Shown here: one piece after another, positions 1-7,975 of the stretch
Numbering within the stretch: the stretch's first letter is position 1
Layout: each line of letters begins with the position of its first letter
NCBI RefSeq assembly: GCF_030653755.1
Contig: NZ_JAURYU010000001.1
Coordinates: forward strand, 1-64,000
Source: Methylotenera sp.
GTDB lineage: Bacteria; Pseudomonadota; Gammaproteobacteria; Burkholderiales; Methylophilaceae
Direction: 5' to 3'
Length of the DNA stretch: 64,000 nt
Notes under the pieces: generated by a model
The model's database searches: none
Seen by the model: the letters and a program-made list of their open reading frames with translations, nothing else
Told to the model about the DNA's origin: nothing
Program-made: the position numbers and the translations under genes

Positions 1-924
1 GTATTTGGGCGTAATGCGATGAACTACGCCATATTCACACCTGCGAAGTCGACTATAGAATGCCTCTGCTTGGTTCTCATTAACTCCGTCAATCGTTGAA
101 AATTCTTTAGCATGCTCAACCGTTTTGTGGTCATACCATTGCGATAGCCTTGCGTACGCTGCATTCTCGTCCGACATGATAAGTGTATCATCAGTAATAT
201 AACGTCTTGCCAAGGCTTCAGCGCTTGCACTATCCTCAGACATTGCAATTGAAACTATAGTACGCTTAGCACCTTTTTCCTTTTCAGGATAAATCTCTCG
301 CATCACCATTACAATGCGCCGATTTTTTCTTCTCTCGATGTTTGATCTAGTTCCTGCGTAGCCATATTGAGGTGGCGCCTTCTTTTTCTTGCCACTCATT
401 TGCTGCTCGACTTTATCAGCAATTGCTTGAGCATCTGGCTTTCGTCTAACATTTGGTTTACGAGGTTTTCCACCAAAATGCCCTCCATCAACATGCACCG
501 TGCCACTCAATGGGCTAGCATCACGCTGCCGCAGTAAACACTCCCTTAATTTACCTACCAGCATATGTGCAGTCTTAACCTGAATCTTTAGCTTTGCGGA
601 CATATCTACACAAGAGATACCCTTAACAGAAGATGAGTATAAGAAGATTGCCATCAACATTTTTTTGAAGCTGAGTTTGTGATCTGCTAGAGGAGTGCCA
701 CTAGTAACGCTGAAACATCTATCACAATGCTTGCATCGCCATTGATTTCTGTTCTTACGGAAATAATGCTTATCTACTACACTGCACTCAGGACAGATTT
801 GTTGATCTCTACTTTTCCAGCGCTGTTCTGCAAGAAACATAAGTGCTTCATTTTCAGAAAACTCAGCAATTTCAAAAAGGCTAAAATCTCTACGCTGACT
901 TGATGATACATATGGCTGTGCCAT
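1..924 (-). CDS. IS1595-family (ISXO2-like) transposase, C-terminus beyond window
   Basis: The frame is open for 308 codons from the ATG at 924 to base 1, so the gene continues off the left edge. The N-terminus has a zinc ribbon (C44-x2-C47, C64-x2-C67, extra C70), followed by a helical DNA-binding region. The catalytic core shows D146 in 'HVDGGHFGG', D252 in 'MSDENAAY', and a later segment 'VNENQAEAFYSRLRR' supplying the N and E typical of the IS1595 DDE/DEN transposases. It would catalyse movement of its own element. It lies next to a defence-like gene cluster, so it may mark the island edge or have moved it. Family assignment is firm; whether the copy is intact cannot be judged. Confidence 0.85.
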   Translation of the reverse strand, partial: MAQPYVSSSQRRDFSLFEIAEFSENEALMFLAEQRWKSRDQQICPECSVVDKHYFRKNRNQWRCKHCDRCFSVTSGTPLADHKLSFKKMLMAIFLYSSSVKGISCVDMSAKLKIQVKTAHMLVGKLRECLLRQRDASPLSGTVHVDGGHFGGKPRKPNVRRKPDAQAIADKVEQQMSGKKKKAPPQYGYAGTRSNIERRKNRRIVMVMREIYPEKEKGAKRTIVSIAMSEDSASAEALARRYITDDTLIMSDENAAYARLSQWYDHKTVEHAKEFSTIDGVNENQAEAFYSRLRRCEYGVVHRITPKY

Positions 925-1062
925 TTACCTTACTCCTAAAGATAAATTCAAAATGGCGAACTAAGAAATTTGGACGTAAGAGTCCTCAGTCCCGATTAAG
1001 GGATTGCTTAGTCGCTTGATGTTGAGCGCTCTGCTGGATGCAGCGCGTGGGCGTACGGTTTC

Positions 1063-1084
1063 AGGCTGAGACAGTTAAATTGCC
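1063..1084. repeat. Possible terminal inverted repeat of the IS1595 element
   Basis: Read from the outside inward on the minus strand, the 22 bases start with GGCAATTTAACTG, a plausible insertion-sequence end located upstream of the transposase start. The partner end is outside the window, so neither the repeat nor a target duplication can be verified. The stretch 925-1295 otherwise holds only a small GC-rich hairpin near 1025-1045 and the terminator at 1155-1198; I see no gene in it. Confidence 0.25.
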
Positions 1085-1154
1085 TCATGCTTGACAACCG
1101 AATTGATTTGGCACAGAATTTGAAATATCAAGCGAGTCAAAATTACTTGAAGCA

Positions 1155-1198
1155 CTTCAAAAAAAGCCCTTATATCTCGTCAAAGATGTCGGGGCTTT
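1155..1198 (-). terminator. Rho-independent terminator for the 101-residue gene
   Basis: On the minus strand, AAAGCCC pairs with GGGCTTT, an inner stem (ATCT/AGAT) lies in the loop, and a run of seven T follows. It sits about 100 bp past the stop of the gene at 1296-1601. Confidence 0.6.
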
Positions 1199-1295
1199 GT
1201 GCTATCCAACGCCCACATTTAATCAGCTTGAATCAATGGGCATTTCTTCTCCTTTTTTCATGTTGTTTTCCATAAGCTCTATTCATTCCTTCTCC

Positions 1296-1601
1296 CTAAA
1301 TATTGGGACTAAGTTTTTTTGATTGTTCCATTTTTAATAATGCCACCTCACGTTGCTCGGAAAGCCAAAGTGCAAGATCTTTAACCAACGCATATTTGCC
1401 TCTTCTATTCGGTAATGAAAATACTGGTATTGGTACAGTTTTACGTACCAATGACTGACGAAACGCATCCATAGAGGCGTAGCCTAAAGCTATTCGTAGG
1501 TCGTCATTTGAAACCATTGGACCATGCTGTAAGGTCAGCTCTTGTTCGAGCTGACTAGCTAACTGTTCTAATCTTTGGTTGTTCATAGCTATATTTGTCA
1601 T
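1296..1601 (-). CDS. Small putative DNA-binding protein of the accessory region
   Basis: This 101-residue protein is not recognised as a named family. Its middle part, with 'NDDLRIALGYASMDAFRQS' followed by 'RRGKYALVKDLALWL', looks like the short excisionase/AlpA-type or PrtN-like helix-turn-helix proteins seen in mobile islands; this is inference from pattern only. The gene is transcribed divergently from the 342-residue gene at 1693, and a perfect 14-bp palindrome lies between them, which suits a local regulator. No strong Shine-Dalgarno sequence precedes the ATG at 1601, and an alternative ATG lies five codons downstream. A terminator follows the gene. Confidence 0.55.
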   Translation of the reverse strand: MTNIAMNNQRLEQLASQLEQELTLQHGPMVSNDDLRIALGYASMDAFRQSLVRKTVPIPVFSLPNRRGKYALVKDLALWLSEQREVALLKMEQSKKLSPNI

Positions 1602-1662
1602 GTCTGGTCACATATAAATGTTAGCAATATGTTTTGTTTTATACTAGAAGGTAGCTTTGGGC

Positions 1663-1676
1663 GAGTAACGTTACTC
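1663..1676. promoter_or_regulatory. Perfect 14-bp palindrome, candidate operator
   Basis: GAGTAAC/GTTACTC is an exact dyad in the divergent intergenic region. It lies about 18 bp downstream of a TATACT -10-like hexamer (1640-1645) and 17 bp before the GTG start at 1693. That position fits a repressor site for the plus-strand gene group. The repressor could be the 101-residue protein or the 342-residue protein. Confidence 0.45.
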
Positions 1677-1692
1677 TAATCGGAATTTACAA

Positions 1693-2721
1693 GTGACTGA
1701 TATTAAATATAAAGAAACTCAAAACCAACGTTTCCATGGGTCCTTGCGCAAGAATATGGTTGAAGCTACGGGACCAAAAAGAACAGAAATAGATGTTATT
1801 CGAACCGCTATTTGGTATGCCCAAGTGAAACAAAAATTATCAGCTAATACCGCATACGAAATAGAGCGAAAATTAGAGCCAAATGCGTTTGGATTCAATA
1901 AGTATCATGACGAATATCACACAAACAAATGGTCAAAATATCAAGTTGGAGAGCGGACACCGAACAAAGCTTTGATAGCTAGCGTCGATTGCCAACTATC
2001 AGGAACGCAATACCTAATAGATCATGTTTTGTGGAAATGCTTAAAAGTTGATATTAATGGTGCATTTGATGTGGACAGTTGGATTAAGGAATTAAGGCCA
2101 AATATTCAGCAAGTAATATTTGAAGACAGCTTCCCTAATGTTGTTGGTGGTGTTCGTCGTATTAAGTTCTCCGAAGTGCAGTTAAAAATGCTGGAGAGAA
2201 AAGCTGGAATTGAAGCGCTTGCTTGCCTAATGATTCTATTTCATGAGTCCTATTCAGAAGGAAATTATGAGAGAGCACTTGATATTGGTATCTCACTATA
2301 TCGGGTACTACTAATAGCTTGTAATACTTTGCCCTTTAAACACTTTACGACGGAGTTATTTTACATCTTCGATAAAAAGGTTTTTTCTCAAATTGATGCA
2401 AATGGATTAGGGTTTCGTTTTGATGAGTTTAATTTTGTTGAGGCAGTTGAGTTATTAAATACATTATTGCTAGTTATCGAAGATAGCAATCAGTCAGTTA
2501 GTAGTTTAGATACCATGATAAAACTGATCGATGGAGGTCATGGCTTTGATATTATGTGTGTATTACGCGCGCCAATTGGCCCTGTTAATCCTGAGTCTAA
2601 ATCCAATCAAAAGCTTAGTCAGAAATTTAAAATGCAAGAAAAGCTGCGTACTTGGGGAAGAGAAAACTTATCTTCGTCCAATAGAGCAAAATTTCCGCAG
2701 GCAAACCTCCACATAGTTTAA
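1693..2721 (+). CDS. Uncharacterised 342-residue protein, first gene of the GHKL/receiver group
   Basis: The gene starts at GTG; the first in-frame ATG is 21 codons later. I do not recognise a catalytic domain. Residues 80-90 contain a W-x2-Y-x2-G-x3-P pattern followed by 'LIDHVLWKCL' (about 108-117), an arrangement I associate with unnamed proteins in defence regions. The rest appears helical, with no signal peptide or membrane segment. It is the first of three co-directional genes, 97 bp ahead of the GHKL gene, and a palindrome precedes its start. It could be a regulator or sensor for the two larger proteins. The assignment as a real gene is strong; the function is unknown. Confidence 0.7.
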   Translation: MTDIKYKETQNQRFHGSLRKNMVEATGPKRTEIDVIRTAIWYAQVKQKLSANTAYEIERKLEPNAFGFNKYHDEYHTNKWSKYQVGERTPNKALIASVDCQLSGTQYLIDHVLWKCLKVDINGAFDVDSWIKELRPNIQQVIFEDSFPNVVGGVRRIKFSEVQLKMLERKAGIEALACLMILFHESYSEGNYERALDIGISLYRVLLIACNTLPFKHFTTELFYIFDKKVFSQIDANGLGFRFDEFNFVEAVELLNTLLLVIEDSNQSVSSLDTMIKLIDGGHGFDIMCVLRAPIGPVNPESKSNQKLSQKFKMQEKLRTWGRENLSSSNRAKFPQANLHIV

Positions 2722-2788
2722 CTTTGATTTGCAATCTGGCCATTTTATATTAGAAATAATCTATACTCCAACAGCTTGCCTAGGCTAA

Positions 2789-2813
2789 TATATAGAAAAT
2801 AATTTTCTATATA
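2789..2813 (+). promoter_or_regulatory. Perfect 12-bp inverted repeat abutting the GHKL start codon
   Basis: The arms TATATAGAAAAT and ATTTTCTATATA are exact reverse complements around a single A. The right arm ends 5 nt before the ATG at 2819 and occupies the place where a Shine-Dalgarno sequence should be; none is visible. It may be an operator or an mRNA hairpin that blocks translation initiation. Confidence 0.55.
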
Positions 2814-2818
2814 AAAAT

Positions 2819-5161
2819 ATGGCCAACGGATTTCGAATAGCAGCAAGAGCTCTGAGACAATTAGGCGCAGAATTAATCACGTCTGACGACGTTGCGTTAA
2901 ATGAGCTTATCAAAAATGCATTTGATGCAAACTCTCCACGAGTTAAAGTTTTTATTTATGCACCTGCTGATTCTGCAATTATGCAGTTGATAGAAGAAAA
3001 ACTTCAAAATGAAAAAATATCAAAAGAACAGGCGCGGAATGAGTTTTCTGATTGCCTAAACTCCCAACTTACCCTTGAACAACGTAGTAACTTACTTGCC
3101 CAGTTTAATGAGAATGCAATATCTAGAGAAGCTCTAATCGGTTTTCTCAATCATTTGAGAACGGAAGAATTTTTTATTGAAATATCCGATACCGGGATAG
3201 GGATGAGTCAGTCTGAGCTTATTAATTGTTTTTTAGTCATAGGTACTCCCAATAAGTTTTTGGCTAAAAAAAATGATAAGTCCTTAAGTTTGTTAGGTGA
3301 AAAAGGTGTTGGCAGGCTTTCTATGATGAGGTTGGGCAAGCAGGCAACTGTTAAATCTAAGCAGTCTGATAGTAATGGATGGAATAAAATTAATTTTGAT
3401 TGGGGTCTTTTTGAAAATCCAGAATTATTTCTTGATGATATTGACATACCAGTTTTGGATGGTGATTTAGACGATTCTAATGTACATGGCACATCGATTT
3501 TAATTAAAAATTTAACTGCAAATTGGAGTGAGTCTAAAGTTCAAGGGTTTATCGACAAGTATATTAGAAGGCTACAGAATCCATTTAGTAAAGAACTTAA
3601 ACCTTATCCAATTGATATTGTTATGAATGGTAGTAGACAAGTTATCAGGTCTTTACCCCCATGGCTCTCACAAAAAGCTCAGTTTGAAGCAACTATTATC
3701 TTTGATCCTAATGGTATTGAAGGTAGCGACCAAGTCCTAAGAAGGATGATTACTTGGAAAGGTAGTACCTCACCCGAGATTCGCTCATGGAATTTAAAAG
3801 AGCTAACGTCTAAGTTAGCTATAGCCGAAGAGGTATTCAGAAAACTTGGGCCAATACAAGGTAAATGTCTATGGTTTAATCGCCAGAGGATTGATGCCTC
3901 AATAGAACACTCTCGTAAACAAATAATTGATGAATTAAATTTATGGTGTGGTGGTTTTAGTATTTACCGAGATGGCTTCCGTGTAGGGCAGACAGGAGGA
4001 ATGGAAGATGACTGGTTGGAATGGGACAGTGCGACCTTGAAATCTCAAGGCTATTCCCTTAATCGCTATCAGACTATTGGAAGTATCAGCATATCTTCTC
4101 GTAATAATCCATGTTTAATAGATGCAGCAAATCGTGAAAAGTTGATTTCATGCCCAGAACAGAATTTATTAAAAGATATTTTCGGTGATGTGATTTTAAC
4201 TGACTTAAAAATGCATATCAGCGTCATTTTTGATGCAGAAGTTAAAGTTGCAATTGCTGAAGACTCTACTGAGGCTTCATTAAAGAAATCCCAAGACTCA
4301 CTAAAATCTACAATTAGAACTCTTGATGAAATTACTAAAACAATATCAATTCCCACTTCTGAGAAACAAAAGTTTGCTGCAATCAAAGAGTCACTACATG
4401 AACAGGTTGAATACATCAAAACAATAAAAACCGCATTGACTATGGCAAAAGAAACTAAAGTAGAGCTATTGGAACTTGCTAATATCGGCCTAGTGGTAGA
4501 AATCGTAATTCATGAACTATCTAGACTAACTGAAAAGACTGGAGAGTTACTTCTTGAACTGAAGAAAGGTGGCGGCACGCAAAGTGGAATGGTGTCTATT
4601 ATAGATAACTTACAAAGTCAAATTAAAGCCACCAATAAACGTATAAGAACAGTTGATGCAATGAGTCCTTCTGGCCGGCATAGAAAAGAAGAATATGATG
4701 CTGTAAAACAGGTTCAAACTGTTGTGACTGGATATAAAGCCAGGCTAGATAGACATGAAATTATATGTTCAATAATCTTGGATCAAGGAATTTCAAGCAA
4801 ACCTTTTATAGTGAATATGGTAAAAGGATTAATTGCTCAGGCATTAGAAAATTTGATGTCAAACTCTATTTATTGGTTAAAACAGGACTTACGACCTGGG
4901 GATAACCAGCGTCAAATTACAATTGAAATTGATTCAAAAGCTTACACCATTATTTACTCAGATAACGGTCCTGGTATTGATCCAAAGAATGCTAATCAAA
5001 TTTTCACACCATATTATTCGACTCGAAGAAAAGGTAAGGGATTGGGTCTTTATATAGCTAAAGAACTTGTGGAATATCATGGTGGAAAAATCTACCTTGA
5101 TCCGAATCCTGAGACTGATGGTCGTCTGAGAACATTTACTATTGAATTACCAAAAGACTAA
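2819..5161 (+). CDS. Dual GHKL ATPase: Hsp90/MutL-like N-terminus plus histidine-kinase-like C-terminus
   Basis: This 780-residue soluble protein has an N-terminal GHKL ATP-binding domain: N-box 'ELIKNAFDA' (29-37, N33), 'DTGIGM' (124-129) and 'GEKGVGRLSM' (160-169). A helical central region follows. A second set of motifs then appears at the C-terminus: an H-box-like 'VIHELSRL' with H565, an N-box 'ENLMSNS' from 677, 'DNGPGID' from 715, and a glycine-rich 'GKGLGLYIAKEL' near 739-750. The second half is therefore a histidine-kinase core (DHp plus CA), while the first half resembles the GHKL ATPases of defence and MORC-like proteins. Its stop is 2 nt before the start of a receiver-domain gene, which supports a phosphorelay. 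Sensor input and target are unknown. Confidence 0.85.
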   Translation: MANGFRIAARALRQLGAELITSDDVALNELIKNAFDANSPRVKVFIYAPADSAIMQLIEEKLQNEKISKEQARNEFSDCLNSQLTLEQRSNLLAQFNENAISREALIGFLNHLRTEEFFIEISDTGIGMSQSELINCFLVIGTPNKFLAKKNDKSLSLLGEKGVGRLSMMRLGKQATVKSKQSDSNGWNKINFDWGLFENPELFLDDIDIPVLDGDLDDSNVHGTSILIKNLTANWSESKVQGFIDKYIRRLQNPFSKELKPYPIDIVMNGSRQVIRSLPPWLSQKAQFEATIIFDPNGIEGSDQVLRRMITWKGSTSPEIRSWNLKELTSKLAIAEEVFRKLGPIQGKCLWFNRQRIDASIEHSRKQIIDELNLWCGGFSIYRDGFRVGQTGGMEDDWLEWDSATLKSQGYSLNRYQTIGSISISSRNNPCLIDAANREKLISCPEQNLLKDIFGDVILTDLKMHISVIFDAEVKVAIAEDSTEASLKKSQDSLKSTIRTLDEITKTISIPTSEKQKFAAIKESLHEQVEYIKTIKTALTMAKETKVELLELANIGLVVEIVIHELSRLTEKTGELLLELKKGGGTQSGMVSIIDNLQSQIKATNKRIRTVDAMSPSGRHRKEEYDAVKQVQTVVTGYKARLDRHEIICSIILDQGISSKPFIVNMVKGLIAQALENLMSNSIYWLKQDLRPGDNQRQITIEIDSKAYTIIYSDNGPGIDPKNANQIFTPYYSTRRKGKGLGLYIAKELVEYHGGKIYLDPNPETDGRLRTFTIELPKD

Positions 5162-5163
5162 AA

Positions 5164-7131
5164 ATGACTGAAAATACTAACGATATGGAAGCAGCAGTTA
5201 TTGACGCTAACGTTCCTGCTCAACCTAATGTGTTAAAAAAAATAGCTGTCGTTGATGACCAATTATTTTCTCTCAAAAGGAAAGATTTGGCTGGATCTGA
5301 TATTGATTTTTTTGAAGACCGGACAAGCGAAGAACTTGCAGAATTATGGGGGATTATCCAAAAACAGAAGCCATTTAATAGTCTTGAAGATACCAGCGAC
5401 GACGAGATTCAAGCCTTTTTAAACACAGATGACTTTATTGAAGATGTTCTTTTATCAGAAGTGTTTGATGGTGAAGCTAGCCAGAATTTAAAACAGAAAT
5501 TCGACCACTTTTTCATGTTGTCTACAACTGCGAAAAAGCATAAAGAGATCATAAAAAAAGTTTTCCCCACTTCAGAATTTGAAGTGGAATATCTAGGGGT
5601 TAGGCCTCAAAATCCAAAAGTATTACTTAATTATGAATTCATAATGTTAGATTTATTTATGAACGATAGTGTTACAACCATACAAGATTTAAAAGATTAT
5701 CTTAAGAAGTTAGCAACCTCTGCTCGTACGTCTCCGATTCCACCAATTGTATTATTTTCGAGTAATCCCTCACTATCAGAAAATAGGAAAAGTTTTTCTA
5801 AGGCCGCAAAAATTAGTTCTGCAGGTATTTATATATTACTAAAAGCAGATTTATTAGATACGAATTTTGCAGATGTAGGCTTAGCTTTGATTTACAAACA
5901 ACTAACTGCTCAAATTGATGTAGCTAACAAAATGCGTAACTTTATTAAAGCATGGGTTAGTGCACTTAATAATGCAAAAAGTCGTGCGGAAGAAAATTTA
6001 TGGAATTTAGATGCTGGGGCTATGCAATATATTCACTATACAGCCGTTACAGATAATGACCCTTATGATGAACATTTAAGTGAGTTAATATCGAGAGAAT
6101 ATTCTTGGCATGTTGAATCAAATCCCAAAGTTCGTAGCACCTTATCTAAATTGGATAATAGTTTGTTTGATCATTTAGAGTCTGTAGATGGTAATAAGCA
6201 AATCAAAAATCATTTTGTAGTTCCAATGGAACAGAAAGATAGTAGAAATTTAATTTCTCATTTCACATGGTCAGGTCTAACACTACCTGAAGCATTTAAT
6301 AACTTTCCCGAAAATAAGACCTTAATATCAATCAATAAACTTATCCCATTTGGGGCCTTATTAATCGATAAGAATTTTGCTGAGGCAGAAAAGAAAGTAG
6401 CATTAATTCATATTACTCAACAATGTGATTTAAATGACATTAGTCGTGGTGATTTTGACAAAAGCCTAACTTTTGTAATCGCAGAAGCAAATAAAGTTGA
6501 AAATCACAAAATCAGCCAATATAACTCACAAGATCTGGTAGCTAAAAGTTTAAAAATTAATGATATTGAATATGATTTTCAATTTATTAAAGGAAGATTA
6601 TTATGTTTGCCGGTGAGACAATTTCTACAATATTCGAAAGAGCATGAATACAAAGTAATGGGTAGACTGCGACACGATATCGCATCACTATTTATGCAAG
6701 CAACAGTGAATGAAATGCTTAGACCAGCGTCTCAAAAATTAGATAGAAGCGTGGTAATTAAAGGGAAGATATATCTAAGGATTCCCAACTCAAATGAACC
6801 TATCCTTTTTGTTGAGCAAGGTGTAGAGAAGGTATTCCAATTATATAAAATTAAGTCTAATAGTTATAGTTTTTATGACAGCGACAGTAATGACATCGGA
6901 ATGTGGTTGAAAGTACAAGGCAACCAATATAATTCTGATTTATTTAAAGACCTGGATGTTTATGGGCTTAGCCAAGCTTTGATGAAACCTCGAAAAAATG
7001 GAGCCATTGTTCCGAATATTGAGTTTAAAGTCATGCCTGAAAATTTAAATGAGGCTACTGCCAAAGCAAGAGGGGTTGCTACAAGACAAAACACTATAAT
7101 TTTTATACTAATTATAGAGCCTGAATCTTGA
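5164..7131 (+). CDS. Receiver-domain protein with large insertion and novel C-terminal half
   Basis: This 655-residue protein begins with receiver (REC) motifs: acidic pair D31-D32 after 'KKIAVV', phospho-acceptor candidate D163 in 'FIMLDLF', S199/S200 in 'IVLFSS' and K227 in 'YILLKADLL'. The D32-D163 gap is about 87 residues longer than in CheY, so an insertion splits the domain after its first strand. Residues about 240-655 show no domain I know and no HTH of the usual response regulators; 'HITQQCDL' is a distinctive stretch. It is coupled to the GHKL kinase-like gene 2 nt upstream and is the likely output protein of the pair. Its stop lies 2 nt from that of sspD on the other strand. Codons are very A+T-rich. 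Confidence 0.75.
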   Translation: MTENTNDMEAAVIDANVPAQPNVLKKIAVVDDQLFSLKRKDLAGSDIDFFEDRTSEELAELWGIIQKQKPFNSLEDTSDDEIQAFLNTDDFIEDVLLSEVFDGEASQNLKQKFDHFFMLSTTAKKHKEIIKKVFPTSEFEVEYLGVRPQNPKVLLNYEFIMLDLFMNDSVTTIQDLKDYLKKLATSARTSPIPPIVLFSSNPSLSENRKSFSKAAKISSAGIYILLKADLLDTNFADVGLALIYKQLTAQIDVANKMRNFIKAWVSALNNAKSRAEENLWNLDAGAMQYIHYTAVTDNDPYDEHLSELISREYSWHVESNPKVRSTLSKLDNSLFDHLESVDGNKQIKNHFVVPMEQKDSRNLISHFTWSGLTLPEAFNNFPENKTLISINKLIPFGALLIDKNFAEAEKKVALIHITQQCDLNDISRGDFDKSLTFVIAEANKVENHKISQYNSQDLVAKSLKINDIEYDFQFIKGRLLCLPVRQFLQYSKEHEYKVMGRLRHDIASLFMQATVNEMLRPASQKLDRSVVIKGKIYLRIPNSNEPILFVEQGVEKVFQLYKIKSNSYSFYDSDSNDIGMWLKVQGNQYNSDLFKDLDVYGLSQALMKPRKNGAIVPNIEFKVMPENLNEATAKARGVATRQNTIIFILIIEPES

Positions 7132-7133
7132 AG

Positions 7134-7973
7134 TCATTTATGACAAATGGCACAAGACCCGCCACCTTCGTCTACACCATATATCTCGTCAATTTCCACG
7201 TTAATACGAATAGGGCGCAAGGGGTTTACAGGCCGACTCTTTAGCTCTCTATTTTTTCTAACTTCAAAGTCTTTAATGATCTGCTCTATCCGCTCAGGGG
7301 CTTCAAGCTGGATAAGTGACTCCCCTTGGCTCCATGTGAATGGAGAGCCATGTGCAAGAGCATCTTTCTCATAATTTTTTGCATCCTCAAATGCCTCTGG
7401 ATGGATTTGTTTTAATCTAACCCATTCAATTTTTTGTTGAAAGAAACAAAACGTGCAACCACTTCTGCTACGCCAATCGTAATATTCCGGCCAGCCCACA
7501 CCAGAGGAATCCAAGATATCGGATACCGCCATCTTATCTATCCCATTTTCCCTGAATGGTAGTTTCACAATTAAATTCTGGTGTTTAGATGTGTAGCCTT
7601 CTCGATAGTCTTCGTCAGATCGTATAGCCACATAACTTGTGACAGTATCCCCAGCATTCAACATCGGTCTAACCCATCGCTCAAATGGCAATAGTTTGAG
7701 CTGACGTGTGCACCAACGAGCTTGGGCAGAGGGTAAAAAATGGTTGTATTCACGTAACCAAAAATCAAAATCTCTAGTTGGGTTAAGTCTTAAGATTGGC
7801 TTTCCCAGGTAACCTTCAAGCTTACCTAAAAAATCATAGACCTCAGGAAGCTCCTTGCCGGTATCTGTAAAAAAATAATCAATGTCGAGTTCAGGAGCAT
7901 GATGTCGCATAAAAATAGCAAGGGCTGCGCTGTCCTTACCTCCTGACAACCCAAGAACGTGTCGTTCAGCCAT
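7134..7973 (-). CDS. sspD: PAPS-reductase-type sulfurtransferase, SspD/DndC-like
   Basis: This 279-residue protein of the adenine-nucleotide alpha-hydrolase (PAPS reductase/ATP pyrophosphatase) fold has PP-loop 'SGGKDS' at residues 10-15 and cysteines C88, C173, C176, C274 and C277 that could hold an Fe-S cluster, as in DndC. In phosphorothioation systems this enzyme adenylates or activates the DNA backbone for sulfur insertion. It is the last gene of the DUF4007-ATPase-sulfurtransferase operon, 2 nt after the ATPase stop. The neighbours fit SspD better than DndC, because no DndB, DndD or DndE homologue is present. Family assignment is secure; the Ssp role is inferred from context. The gene ends convergently against the receiver gene with no room for a terminator. 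Confidence 0.8.
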   Translation of the reverse strand: MAERHVLGLSGGKDSAALAIFMRHHAPELDIDYFFTDTGKELPEVYDFLGKLEGYLGKPILRLNPTRDFDFWLREYNHFLPSAQARWCTRQLKLLPFERWVRPMLNAGDTVTSYVAIRSDEDYREGYTSKHQNLIVKLPFRENGIDKMAVSDILDSSGVGWPEYYDWRSRSGCTFCFFQQKIEWVRLKQIHPEAFEDAKNYEKDALAHGSPFTWSQGESLIQLEAPERIEQIIKDFEVRKNRELKSRPVNPLRPIRINVEIDEIYGVDEGGGSCAICHK

Positions 7974-7975
7974 GG

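Noticed and set aside
24-248. 74-residue minus-strand ORF
   Set aside because: It is out of frame with the transposase, whose reading frame is open through the same bases and carries the catalytic residues.
1087-1275. 62-residue plus-strand ORF downstream of the IS
   Set aside because: No Shine-Dalgarno sequence and no recognisable protein features; it spans the terminator of the opposite gene.
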